Source: CAHJWH01 sp965198905
GTDB taxonomy: Bacteria > Pseudomonadota > Alphaproteobacteria > Caulobacterales > Caulobacteraceae
Direction: 5' to 3'
DNA: 64,000 bases
NCBI GenBank assembly: GCA_965198905.1
Contig: OZ240678.1
Location: 2,356,001-2,420,000, forward strand
Shown here: positions 43,945 through 52,374 of the stretch, piece by piece
How the letters are laid out: each line of letters opens with the position of its first letter
How positions within the stretch are numbered: the first letter of the stretch is position 1
The notes under the pieces: model-generated
Told to the model about the DNA's origin: nothing
The model's database searches: none
The model's input: only the letters and a program-made list of their open reading frames with translations
Made by a program: the position numbers and the translations under genes

Positions 43945-45885
43945 ATGATGGACGACGCTGCCTTTCCTCCGCTGCCCCCGCGCGCCGACTCGGCCTCGGG
44001 CGAGAAGGCTTATGCGGCTGAACGGGAGCGGGCGGCCGCCGACCCGGACGCCTTCTTTGCGGAAGCCGCCCGGCGGCTCGACTGGATCAAGCCCTTCACC
44101 GAGGTCAGCGACGTTTCCTTCGACGCCGCGGACCTGCACATTCGGTGGTTCGAGGACGGCGTGCTGAACGTCAGCGCCAACTGCATCGACCGCCATCTGG
44201 AGGCCCGCAGCGACCAGACGGCCATCCTGTGGGAAGGCGACGACCCCAAGGACAGCCGGGCGATCAGCTACCGCGAGTTGCACGAAGAGGTCTGCCGCTT
44301 CGCCAACGTGCTGAAGGCGCACGGCGTGGAGAAGGGCGACCGGGTTACGATCTACATGCCGATGATCCCGCAGGCCGCCTACGCCATGCTGGCCTGCGCG
44401 CGGATCGGGGCGGTGCATTCGGTGGTGTTCGGCGGCTTCTCGCCGGAGAGCATCGCCAACCGGATCACCGACTGCGGTTCCACGGTGGTGGTCACCGCCG
44501 ACGAGGGCGTGCGCGGCGGCAAGACGTTTGCGCTGAAGTCCAGCGTCGACAAGGCGTTGGAGCAGGCCAAGGGCGTGCGCGCGGTGCTGGTGGTAAGGCG
44601 CACCGGCGCCAAGGTGGCCATGACCGAGGGCCGTGATTTCGCCTACGAGGTGGAGGCCGCCAAGGTCTCCGCCGACCGGCCGCCCGAGCCGATGGGGGCG
44701 GAGGACCCGCTGTTCATCCTCTACACCTCGGGCTCGACGGGAAAGCCGAAGGGCGTGCTGCACACCACCGGCGGCTACCTGGTCTGGGCCGCCTACACCC
44801 ACAAGACGGTGTTCGATTACCGCGATGGCGAGGTGTTCTGGTGCACCGCGGACGTGGGCTGGGTGACCGGCCACAGCTACATCGTCTACGGCCCGCTGGC
44901 CAACGGGGCGACGACCCTGATGTTCGAGGGCGTGCCCACCTGGCCCGACAGCTCGCGCTTCTGGCAGGTGATCGACAAGCACCAGGTCAACATCTTCTAC
45001 ACCGCCCCCACCGCCATCCGCGCCCTGATGCGCGAGGGCGACGGACCGGTGAAGGCCACCTCGCGCGCCTCGCTGCGCGTGCTCGGCTCGGTCGGCGAGC
45101 CGATCAACCCGGAGGCCTGGCGCTGGTACCACAGGATCGTGGGCGAGGGCCGCTGCCCCATCGTGGACACCTGGTGGCAGACCGAGACCGGCGGCGTGCT
45201 GATCTCGCCCACGCCCGCCGCCGTCGTCCTGAAGCCCGGCTCCGCCACCCTGCCCCTGCCCGGCGTCATGCCCGAACTGCTGGACGCCGAGGGTAAGATG
45301 CTGGACGGCGAGGCGGAGGGCAACCTGGTGATCGCGCGAAGCTGGCCGGGCCAGATGCGCAGCGTCTACGGCGACCACGCCCGCTTCATCGACACCTACT
45401 TCAGGACCTATCCGGGCAAGTACACCACCGGCGACGGCGCCCGCCGGGACGCCGACGGCTACTACTGGATCACCGGCCGCACCGACGACGTGATCAACGT
45501 TTCCGGCCACCGCATCGGCACCGCGGAGGTGGAGTCCGCCCTGGTCGGCCACCCGGCGGTGGCGGAGGCCGCTGTGGTCGGCTTCCCCCACGACATCAAG
45601 GGCCAGGGTCTCCACGCCTACGTCACCCTGAAGCAGGGCCAGGAACCGAGCGACGATCTGAAGAAGGCCCTGTCCGACGTGGTGCGCACGGTCATCGGCC
45701 GCTTCGCCGCGCCCGAGGCGATCCAGTGGGCCCCCGGCCTGCCCAAGACCCGCTCCGGCAAGATCATGCGCCGCATCCTGCGCAAGATCGCGGAGGACAA
45801 GACCGACGAGCTCGGCGACACCTCGACGCTCGCCGACCCGTCCGTCATCGAAGAGCTGCTCAGATGGCGAACAACAAAGGGGTGA
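43945..45885 (+). CDS. acsA: Acetyl-CoA synthetase
   Basis: 646-residue AMP-forming acetate-CoA ligase of the Acs type, making acetyl-CoA from acetate, ATP and CoA. Seen: WFEDGVLNVSANCIDRHLEA, LFILYTSGSTGKPKGVLHTT, TADVGWVTGHSYIVYGPLAN, DTWWQTETGGVLISP with the Trp that restricts the acyl pocket to acetate, ITGRTDDVINVSGHRIGTAE, and LPKTRSGKIMRRILRKIAED with the Lys that is commonly regulated by acetylation. The short tail EELLRWRTTKG differs from the usual ending but is outside the core. It may salvage acetate released by the nearby hydrolases, or be a housekeeping gene at the edge of the island. Confidence 0.93.
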   Translation: MMDDAAFPPLPPRADSASGEKAYAAERERAAADPDAFFAEAARRLDWIKPFTEVSDVSFDAADLHIRWFEDGVLNVSANCIDRHLEARSDQTAILWEGDDPKDSRAISYRELHEEVCRFANVLKAHGVEKGDRVTIYMPMIPQAAYAMLACARIGAVHSVVFGGFSPESIANRITDCGSTVVVTADEGVRGGKTFALKSSVDKALEQAKGVRAVLVVRRTGAKVAMTEGRDFAYEVEAAKVSADRPPEPMGAEDPLFILYTSGSTGKPKGVLHTTGGYLVWAAYTHKTVFDYRDGEVFWCTADVGWVTGHSYIVYGPLANGATTLMFEGVPTWPDSSRFWQVIDKHQVNIFYTAPTAIRALMREGDGPVKATSRASLRVLGSVGEPINPEAWRWYHRIVGEGRCPIVDTWWQTETGGVLISPTPAAVVLKPGSATLPLPGVMPELLDAEGKMLDGEAEGNLVIARSWPGQMRSVYGDHARFIDTYFRTYPGKYTTGDGARRDADGYYWITGRTDDVINVSGHRIGTAEVESALVGHPAVAEAAVVGFPHDIKGQGLHAYVTLKQGQEPSDDLKKALSDVVRTVIGRFAAPEAIQWAPGLPKTRSGKIMRRILRKIAEDKTDELGDTSTLADPSVIEELLRWRTTKG

Positions 45886-45944
45886 CGCTCTCAACATCCT
45901 AAGCGTGGCGCCTGAAAGGTCTCGTTGCTTTTGCAAAAGACTTT

Positions 45945-45974
45945 GGCGCACCGCTTAAGGAGCGGTGGTGCACC
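45945..45974 (+). terminator. Possible terminator hairpin after acsA
   Basis: GGCGCACCGCT-TAAGG-AGCGGTGGTGCACC can pair with a small bulge. It lies 60 bases after the acsA stop. No T-run follows, so a Rho-independent terminator is only tentative. Confidence 0.35.
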
Positions 45975-46089
45975 TCCTATTACGAATAATGTATGGTCCA
46001 TCGCCAGGCATGAACCGCTAAGAAAACACTCGCCGAGATACCCTGGCGTCCGATAACATACGCTTTCGGCTGTTGGGGGCTCTGAGCGC

Positions 46090-46458
46090 TCATTTGGGGC
46101 GGTTCTCCACAATCAACCCTTGGACCCGCGTGAACTCCTCTTCGTTGTTGGTAACGAGCCCCGCGCTTGCGGTGAGCGCTTGGGCGGCAATCAGCATGTC
46201 GTTTCCGCCAATCGGCGTCCCGACGGCTTCCAGCTGCGTGCGCAGAGTTGCGTAAGCTTCGTCCGCAGGAGCTTCAAAGGCTTGGATATCTAACGCAGAC
46301 AAGATGCGCTGAAGCTGTGAAGTCAGTCGGCTCGACCCTTCTTGACCACTCCAAAGCGGAGTTCGGCCGCCCGTATTATGCTGGTTTATACGGCACCTTT
46401 GCCAACTTCAGCTATGCGGCTTGCGACAGGTACTCAATACGATATTGTCTCTGATTGG
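46090..46458 (-). pseudogene. Decayed VapC-type PIN-domain toxin
   Basis: Translating the minus strand across frames gives VASRIAEVGKGAV, TSIIRAAELRFGVVKKG, then GSSRLTSQLQRILSALDIQA and TPIGGNDMLIAAQALTASAG with LVTNNEEEFTRVQGLIVENR. This is the order and content of a VapC RNase toxin. It is broken by in-frame stops at 46386-46388 and 46434-46436 and by a one-base frameshift near 46338. The N-terminal catalytic Asp region is hardly recognisable. No vapB antitoxin is found upstream, where the IS630 element lies. The last 70 residues remain open (TTG at 46302) but lack the catalytic N-terminus. Confidence 0.8.
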
Positions 46459-46581
46459 TCCGCAATCCCGCCGGCCCGAGCACGGCCCTCAATGCGCTCA
46501 CCTTGGGGCTGTTCTTTATCGGGGCGGATGGGCGCCGCTCGCAATGGATCGCCTCCGTCGAATTATACCAAATCCCGCTGA

Positions 46582-47153
46582 CTAGAACCCATGCGTCCAC
46601 TCTCGCATTCCGATCGAAGTGATGGTGGAGGGTTGCTGGACGAGCTTGTTCCACGCCGCGCAGCATTGGCTGACGATGTCGTCGTAAGATTTGAATATGA
46701 GGTTCGATAGCCAGTTGTCTCGCATGTACTGCCAGATGTTCTCGACCGGATTAAGTTCAGGGCAGCGAGCCGGCAGCGCGATGATGCTGATTTTGGAAGG
46801 CAGGTCGAGCTTCTTGGTGGTGTGCCAGCCCGCCTGATCCATGATCAGCACGGCGTGTGCGTCGGGCGCGACGGTGCGAGATATCTCCGCCAAGTGCAGG
46901 TTCATCGCCGCGGTGTTGCAGAAGGGTAGGACGAGCCCGGCCGCCTTGCCCTGCTGAGGGCATATCGCTCCGAAGATGTAGGCCGAAGCCGTTCTCTGGT
47001 CGTGAGGGGCGCAGGGTCGGGCGCCGCGCTTCCACCAGCGGCGGGTGATCTTGTTCTTCTGCCCGACCCTGGCTTCGTCTTGCCACCAAATCTCCAGCTT
47101 CAGCCCAGGCGCGATGCTCGCTTTGACCTTCAACAGCTCTGCTGCGAAGCCCC
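46582..47153 (-). CDS. IS630 transposase orfB (DDE domain)
   Basis: Catalytic half of an IS630 transposase. In frame from the slippery site it reads FAAELLKVKASIAPGLKLEI, then WWQDEARVGQKNKITRRWWK with the first catalytic Asp, VLIMDQAGWHTTKK with the second, and LPARCPELNPVENIWQYMRD with the final Glu, ending MREWTHGF. All three DDE residues are present. A separate TTG start at 47133 is possible, but fusion to orfA by -1 frameshifting is the more usual arrangement. Confidence 0.85.
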
Positions 47154-47639
47154 CTTTTTGAACGCCTCCTGCGCGGCCGGGTCCTGAGCCTGATGGCGGG
47201 GCCTTGCCGACAGCTTCCGATAGCCCAGCCGACGCAGCTCCCGGCTCAACGTCTGTATGGAGACCTCAAGCTGAAAGTCTTCTTCCAGTCGTCGCGCCAA
47301 ATCGATCAAGCGCCAACGCACCACCCCATGCACTTGCGGGTCTGGGCCTTGCTCGATCATCTTGATCAAGGCGGTGTGATGGATATCCACCAGACGCGCA
47401 GGCTGGCCAGGCGGCTTGCGGTCGATCAATCCGCTTGGCCCAACGGCGTTGAACTTCACCACCCAGTCCCGAATGATCTGCAGCGTCACACCGCCGATCC
47501 GCGCCGCCTGCGTGCGCGACGCCCCCTCGTAGATCGCCGCCAGAGCCAACAGACGCCGCGTCTGCCCACTGTCCTTGGACAGCTTCGCAGCCGCCCGGGT
47601 CGTGGTCGCATCAAAATCCTGGCGAAGCGCAATCGGCAT
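47130..47639 (-). CDS. IS630 transposase orfA (HTH domain)
   Basis: 169 residues, N-terminal DNA-binding half of an IS630 transposase. Seen: helix-turn-helix region RRLLALAAIYEGASRTQAAR with IGGVTLQIIRDWVVKFNAVG, then the linker GLIDRKPPGQPARL and the second winged region HGVVRWRLIDLARRLEEDFQ. Ends a few codons after the slippery run (AFKKGASQQSC). Starts at ATG 47637-47639. Confidence 0.85.
   Translation of the reverse strand: MPIALRQDFDATTTRAAAKLSKDSGQTRRLLALAAIYEGASRTQAARIGGVTLQIIRDWVVKFNAVGPSGLIDRKPPGQPARLVDIHHTALIKMIEQGPDPQVHGVVRWRLIDLARRLEEDFQLEVSIQTLSRELRRLGYRKLSARPRHQAQDPAAQEAFKKGASQQSC
47151..47157 (-). other. Probable -1 frameshift site AAAGGGG
   Basis: On the minus strand orfA reads A-AAG-GGG here inside a run of five A and five G. 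A -1 slip puts ribosomes into GGC-TTC-GCA, exactly the orfB frame. Confidence 0.7.
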
Positions 47640-47922
47640 GGTGAACCCCCTCGTTCACCACCTTGAATCAACCCCAGCCGCCAGCCGCAAGCCCCAGAGT
47701 CACGCACTCAGAGAACTGGTATTAGTGCTGGCGCTGGGCGGCGGTGGCCTTGATCGTGCGGGAGCGTCGATCCGCACGGCCGCTCATTCAGGTCGACCTT
47801 CTCAGCTCGACTTTGCGCATTCACGCCGCGTAGCAGGCGAGGAAGGCCATGCGCTCGTACACGGCCCGAGGTATTTGTATTGTCTCCGTGTCGGCCAGTG
47901 AAGTGGATTAAGGGTCGTCGAC

Positions 47923-48085
47923 CTAGAGCTGGCGTCGAACAGCAGCAAGCGCATCGCTAAAGGTGATCTTGTTCTTCTGATACCAATGTGCCGACCTCGC
48001 AACGAGGGCGTGGGTCTGGTGCATGGCGTCAGCCCAAAAGGCGACGAGGGCGTAAAGACCCAGCAGGGCTGGTGTGGTTCGCGCG
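47923..48085 (-). mobile_element. Transposase C-terminal relic (DDE, IS4/IS701-like)
   Basis: Minus strand encodes TPALLGLYALVAFWADAMHQ, then HALVARSAHWYQKNKITFSD and ALAAVRRQL with a stop at 47923-47925. It resembles the tail of DDE transposases with the pattern PALLGLxxLVxxxAxxxH...WYxKxxxTFxDALAxVRRxL. The family name is uncertain. The rest of the gene is absent. Confidence 0.55.
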
Positions 48086-48353
48086 ATGGCCGGTCAGACC
48101 ACTGGCGTTGGGTCTCCACGCCGAGATGTACTGAAATCTGACCACTACGGCTCCTTGCATCTGCGAGGAGCCGGACAGGTACGCGCCCAATCTCGGACGC
48201 TGGCGCGCTCCCGCCCCGATCCCGAAACCTGCCATGCCTTGAGCCGAACCTTCGAACTGCGCTGATAGGTGACGCCGATGCAAGCTCCAACGAGCGCGCC
48301 TCTTGTCGACCACCAGGGCCTTGTCCGTTATCGTGAGGGCAAGGAGGCCAGTC
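48086..48353. other. Intergenic region
   Basis: About 270 bases with no recognised gene. AAGGAGG at 48341-48347 is a strong ribosome site for the gene at 48354. Confidence 0.5.
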
Positions 48354-48746
48354 ATGTCGGATAACAAGATGATTGCCCTGATCCACTGGCGGATCAAGCC
48401 CGACGGTGTTGAGGAATTTCTGCGACATTGGCGCGAGAACAATCAGATAGAGGATCGTTCAGGTTTGATCGCGGAGTTCCTGAGTGACTCGTTAAAGCCG
48501 AGTGATTTGCCGTTCATTACATGGCATCTCGATGAACAATCGCTGGGAAATTTTCGGTCGTACGTCACGGTAGGCATCTGGGCTGACGCTGATGCCTTTG
48601 CCAAACAGATAGCGCAGTATTTTACTGATGATAAACCGATGCTCCCATTCGAACAGTTCCGCCGACGCCGAGTGGTGTTCAAACCGGTCGAATGGCGAAT
48701 TGGCCATTCCGCAATGCCCGTTGGTGACACGCCGGGGGTCGCCTAA
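48354..48746 (+). CDS. Small protein, possible dimeric alpha/beta-barrel
   Basis: 130 residues with a very good ribosome site (AAGGAGG, 6 bases before ATG 48354). N-terminus MSDNKMIALIHWRIKPDGVE then EFLRHWRENN resembles the first strand and helix of antibiotic-biosynthesis-monooxygenase/EthD-like ferredoxin folds. The middle FRSYVTVGIWADADAFAKQI and the Arg-rich FEQFRRRRVVFKPVEWR suggest a compact oxidoreductase-like or stress protein. I do not recognise the exact family. It is complete, lies alone upstream of the DUF262 operon (160-base gap) and has more AT-rich codons than the catabolic genes. It is probably not part of that operon, though this is not excluded. Confidence 0.7.
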   Translation: MSDNKMIALIHWRIKPDGVEEFLRHWRENNQIEDRSGLIAEFLSDSLKPSDLPFITWHLDEQSLGNFRSYVTVGIWADADAFAKQIAQYFTDDKPMLPFEQFRRRRVVFKPVEWRIGHSAMPVGDTPGVA

Positions 48747-48905
48747 GCGCCCATTCGTCCATAGGGTGACATTCGCTGCCGCGAGGGGCCGCCGGAGTGG
48801 GCGCGTCCGCTAGTGGCCTGACTTCCCAATGGTCAGGCGTTAGCCAAGAATGCACCGCGCGGGGCTGAGGGTCGGCTGTGCCCGTGCAGAGATGGTGGAG
48901 ATGAC

Positions 48906-50048
48906 ATGATGTCGACTATGCCTGAGGAGGGCCCGGGCGCCAGTGATCCCTCGGAAGAGCAGATCGAGGGGATAGATAGGACCACCGGGGACGGATGGGG
49001 CGACTATCCGCTCGATGCGGTTTTCGTTCGAACGGAGCAGCGAACCGTGGGGGAGGTGGTCTCTCGGATAAGCAAAAACAGGTACATCCTCGATCCCGAC
49101 TTCCAGCGTGATTTCGTCTGGCCAAATCCGAAGCAGTCGAAGCTTATCGAGAGCTGCGTCATGCGCATTCCGTTGCCGGTCTTCTACGTGGCCGAGGCAC
49201 CCGACGGACGCATCATTGTGGTAGACGGGCTCCAGCGGCTCACGACATTCGCCCGATTCCTTGGCAACGAGCTGCGCCTCACCGGACTGGTGAGTGGAGA
49301 GCGCACCGGCTCGCACGAACTCGAGGGCAGGACCTTTGAGAAGCTTCCGCTAAACCTCCAGGAGAGGGTATCGGACACTCAGTTAACAATGTACATCCTC
49401 GATGCGAAAGCGCCGGAGCGCGCGCGGCTCGACATCTTTGAGCGGGTGAACAGCGGTGCGCAGCTGACTAGGCAGCAGATGCGCAACGCGCTCTATAACG
49501 GCCCCGCGACCCAGTGGTTAAAAGCTGCTGCCGAAGGGAAGCCGTTTCAAGAGGCGACGGCCGGATCACTTGACAGCAAGGCGATGCGCGACCGAGAGGC
49601 CATCAATCGGTTTTGCGCCTTTTCTCTGCTCGGCTGGAAGAGCTACACGACTGGCGATATGGACGGCTTTCTTGCGCTGGGTCTGAAGCGCCTCGCGGAC
49701 CTGAGCGGGGAGGATCGTGCGCGGCTTCGGAGTGACTTCGATGCGGCGATGACGCTCAGTAGTCGCCTATTCGGGCAGCATGCGTTCCGGAAGTCATTGG
49801 CTTCGGAATTCGCGAACGCCTCTCGCAGCGTGATCAACATCTCGCTCTTTGAGGTCAGCGCGGTGATCCTCGCCCGGTTTGCCGCCACTATGGATCATTC
49901 CTTGGATGAGGAACTCGTGATACTCCTCCAGGACCTTGTGCGCAACGACATCTTTGCTAGATCGATCACATATTCAACTAACAGTACACAAGCAGTGAAG
50001 ATGAGGTTTGCCATGCTCGAGCAAGCCCTGGGGCCATTTCTATCATGA
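48906..50048 (+). CDS. DUF262 (ParB/Srx-like, GmrSD N-domain-like) protein
   Basis: 380 residues. An acidic leader is followed by a DUF262 domain: VSRISKNRYILDPDFQRDFV then WPNPKQSKLIESCVMRIPLP, and IIVVDGLQRLTTFARFLGNE with the DGxQR motif (about 107-111), characteristic of the GmrS-like NTP-binding ParB/Srx superfold. ARLDIFERVNSGAQLTRQQM is another conserved DUF262 block. Unlike type IV restriction enzymes GmrSD there is no C-terminal HNH (DUF1524) nuclease; the remainder is helical. The stop overlaps the start of the ATPase gene as ATGA. First gene of a three-gene operon in a mobile-element-rich island. Role inferred: nucleotide-dependent sensor or effector part of a defence system. Confidence 0.88.
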   Translation: MMSTMPEEGPGASDPSEEQIEGIDRTTGDGWGDYPLDAVFVRTEQRTVGEVVSRISKNRYILDPDFQRDFVWPNPKQSKLIESCVMRIPLPVFYVAEAPDGRIIVVDGLQRLTTFARFLGNELRLTGLVSGERTGSHELEGRTFEKLPLNLQERVSDTQLTMYILDAKAPERARLDIFERVNSGAQLTRQQMRNALYNGPATQWLKAAAEGKPFQEATAGSLDSKAMRDREAINRFCAFSLLGWKSYTTGDMDGFLALGLKRLADLSGEDRARLRSDFDAAMTLSSRLFGQHAFRKSLASEFANASRSVINISLFEVSAVILARFAATMDHSLDEELVILLQDLVRNDIFARSITYSTNSTQAVKMRFAMLEQALGPFLS

Positions 50049-51157
50049 GAGCGGCGATCGACTTCCTTGAGCTTGATGGATACAAATGTTTCGAGCGGCT
50101 TCGGGTGCCGCTGGCCCCCTTGACGCTGTTCACCGGCTTCAACGGCGCGGGAAAGTCCACGGCGCTTCAACCGCTTCTGCTCCTCGCGCAGGCCGCTCGC
50201 CTCCGCATCTGGGGCTCATCGGGCTTGGATGGCGAACTGCCGCTAAACGGGGAAATTGTGCGGCTCGGATCCGCAGGGGACGTTATCCGCGCGGGTCTAA
50301 GCGGGGGCATCACTCGTTTCATGATCGGGTCAGGCGACGAGGTCCTGAGCCTCGACATCTCGGCGCGGGCCGGCGACCGAGTGCTGCAGGTCAGAGGCAT
50401 GCCAGATGCCATGCGGAAATCTGGTGTGCTGGGGAGCCTTGACCGACTGATCTACCTGAGCGCAGTCCGCAGCGGCCCCTCGGACGCGTTCCCTATCCCC
50501 GACCGCAGCGACGCCCGGGTGGCGGACGTCGGCGCCGACGGCGGCTTCGCGAGCTACTGGTATCACGAGCTCGCCGACACCGAGGTGCCCCCTGAGCGGT
50601 GTTCGGGCGAGGGCTTGGGCACGACGTTCCGCAGACAGGTCGACGCTTGGCTGGATCGTCTGGCACCGGGCGCCAACGCCAACGTTCAGGCAATGCCGGT
50701 CGCCTCGACGCTGGCGCTGCAGTTCCGGCTGTCTGAGACGGGCGAGTGGCGGCGCCCAGCGAACGTAGGGTACGGCCTCACTTACGCGTTTCCTATCATC
50801 GTAGCGCTCCTTGCAGCGCAAGTCGGTGACGTTCTCGTGATTGACAGTCCCGAGGCGCACCTCCATCCCCAGGCGCAGTCCCGCATGGGCCGGATGCTCG
50901 CGGTGTTCGCCACGGCCGGGGTCCAATTACTCGTCGAGACCCATAGCGACCACGTCCTCAACGGGGCGCGGCTGGCGGTGAGGGACGGCGTTATCAATGC
51001 GGAGGATCTCAGCCTACTATTCTTCGCCGGCGCATCGTCGGAAGGCCACGGTGTGACGTCTCCCCGCATCGATCGCGACGGTCGGATCGACGAATGGCCA
51101 GAAGGGTTCTTCGACCAGGGCGACAAGGACGTTTCCCGCCTGGCAGGGTGGGACTAA
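50045..51157 (+). CDS. AAA ATPase, OLD/RecF-like (DUF3696-type)
   Basis: 370-residue SMC/RecF-like ATPase. Seen: LELDGYKCFERLRVPLAPLT then Walker A GFNGAGKST (residues 31-39), the signature-like region GYGLTYAFPIIVALL, Walker B VLVIDSPEAHLHP (about 263-275) and the switch region LLVETHSDHVLNGARLAVRD. The FFAG...RIDRDGRIDEWPEGFFDQ tail is the DUF3696-like ending seen in predicted defence ATPases. No fused TOPRIM or nuclease domain is visible, so the effector should be a partner protein. It overlaps the DUF262 gene by 4 bases and its stop directly touches the next ATG at 51158. All ATPase residues are present. Confidence 0.9.
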   Translation: MRAAIDFLELDGYKCFERLRVPLAPLTLFTGFNGAGKSTALQPLLLLAQAARLRIWGSSGLDGELPLNGEIVRLGSAGDVIRAGLSGGITRFMIGSGDEVLSLDISARAGDRVLQVRGMPDAMRKSGVLGSLDRLIYLSAVRSGPSDAFPIPDRSDARVADVGADGGFASYWYHELADTEVPPERCSGEGLGTTFRRQVDAWLDRLAPGANANVQAMPVASTLALQFRLSETGEWRRPANVGYGLTYAFPIIVALLAAQVGDVLVIDSPEAHLHPQAQSRMGRMLAVFATAGVQLLVETHSDHVLNGARLAVRDGVINAEDLSLLFFAGASSEGHGVTSPRIDRDGRIDEWPEGFFDQGDKDVSRLAGWD

Positions 51158-52120
51158 ATGCAGTGGTACCTCAACGACGCCTCGCTGCAGGGGCAGTTCG
51201 CCGAGCTTAATCAGTTTGAGAGCGCCCTACGCAATCTCTTAGGCGCGAGAGCGCGCGTGCCTGCAATAAAGCAGAACCTTCGCTCGGCCCGCTCCCTGCA
51301 GGACGCGATGGCAGGTCCGGGCGTGTCGGTTCGCCAGTTCCTGCAGCGCTGTAGGGACAAGGACCTCCGTACCGCCACGTTCACATGGCTCGACCGCACC
51401 GGCCCGTTCGTCGATGACGACCGGATGCAGGAGCAGGACGACTATTTCGAGTACGCAAATGCCGACGTAACATCAACCGGACTCGGGGAAGCCGCCCGTC
51501 GCACCAAGGCTGGGGAGGACTGCGCCGCTTACAGCTTCGAAGGGGGGGCGATCGACTTCGCCGTCAATCCCCTCAATGTTGATCACGGCCTCCGGGAGGA
51601 ACGCCACGGACGCTACGCTGTACGCAACCACTGGACGCTCGACGGGCTCGTGGAGCATGCGCTCGCAAGTGGACCGGCAATCACGTCGTGGCAGGCGCTC
51701 GTGGAAGGTGCGCGAGCACGCTTTCGCCACCTCGACATCGCTGACCTGCACGAGAACGCCATGCTGGCCCGGGAACCTTTCGAGGCGCCAATCCGGGATC
51801 GTGCTCTGGCCTTGATGGGCATGCTCGACGAGTACATGGCCGGCCGCGGCCAGGACGGCTCAGAGGGCCCAGCGTCCAAGGCAGTGATCGACGCGCACTT
51901 CACGGGCGAGCGGGCCTACTTCAAGGGTGAGTCGACCACCAACGAGCAAAAATTTAGGCGCGAGATGACCTTCAACGGTCCGGAGGGGCGGGAGGTGTTC
52001 GCTCCGTGGCATGGAAAGATCAGCCACCGTTACTTCCGAATGCATTTCGAGTGGCCGCTGCCGCCGGACCGTCGCAAGCTTGCTGTTCTGTATTTGGGTC
52101 CCAAGATCACGAAAAGCTAG
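51158..52120 (+). CDS. Unknown protein, third gene of DUF262-ATPase operon
   Basis: 320 residues, no family recognised. Its ATG directly follows the ATPase stop (TAAATG), so it is certainly co-translated. N-terminus MQWYLNDASLQGQFAELNQF suggests a helical region; an acidic middle (DDDRMQEQDDYFEYANADVT) follows. The C-terminal 40 residues (from about 281) read FAPWHGKISHRYFRMHFEWP then LPPDRRKLAVLYLGPKITKS: a compact His/Lys/Arg-rich block, His-Gly-Lys-Ile ... Arg-Met-His-Phe ... Tyr-Leu-Gly, of the sort found at the end of toxin- or nuclease-like proteins. That makes it the best effector candidate of the operon, which is inference. No membrane segments are seen. Confidence 0.8.
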   Translation: MQWYLNDASLQGQFAELNQFESALRNLLGARARVPAIKQNLRSARSLQDAMAGPGVSVRQFLQRCRDKDLRTATFTWLDRTGPFVDDDRMQEQDDYFEYANADVTSTGLGEAARRTKAGEDCAAYSFEGGAIDFAVNPLNVDHGLREERHGRYAVRNHWTLDGLVEHALASGPAITSWQALVEGARARFRHLDIADLHENAMLAREPFEAPIRDRALALMGMLDEYMAGRGQDGSEGPASKAVIDAHFTGERAYFKGESTTNEQKFRREMTFNGPEGREVFAPWHGKISHRYFRMHFEWPLPPDRRKLAVLYLGPKITKS

Positions 52121-52374
52121 ACTGTAGCCGAAGGGCCGAAGGCCGGATGAGCGAAGGGCAGCTGACCTGCTCCGCTTGCCCAGAAGCCGCCCTCCCGCTT
52201 TCGGCCAATTGTTGCCGTAGATTGGGAAGGCCAAGGCGGTGGCTTGGGGGCCGCCCGATGTGGCATCCTCTGCCTTGCCGGACTGGACGTCCTCGAGGCG
52301 CTGACCACCACCATAGCTTCTTTGGCTGTGGAGTTTTGCCGAGTACCCGAAGCTACTCTCGTCAAGTTGCTTGG
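52121..52374. other. Region after the DUF262 operon
   Basis: About 250 bases between the operon stop and repeat copy B. No gene recognised. Confidence 0.45.

Larger units (their letters stand above)
46568..47719 (-). mobile_element. IS630-family insertion sequence
   Basis: About 1.15 kb bounded by imperfect terminal repeats CCAAATCCCGCTGA (46568-) and TCAGAGAACTGG (-47719), each flanked by a TA dinucleotide (46566-46567 and 47720-47721), the target used by IS630/Tc1 elements. It holds two overlapping minus-strand transposase frames joined at an A/G-run slippery site. It sits next to the decayed vapC. Confidence 0.78.

Noticed and set aside
43879..45951. 690-codon open frame antisense to acsA
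   Set aside because: Runs opposite a fully conserved acetyl-CoA synthetase; low-complexity Gly/Arg/His composition typical of GC-rich antisense frames.
48906..50048. Calling the DUF262 gene a complete GmrSD type IV restriction enzyme
   Set aside because: The C-terminal HNH (DUF1524) nuclease domain is not present and the partner genes differ.
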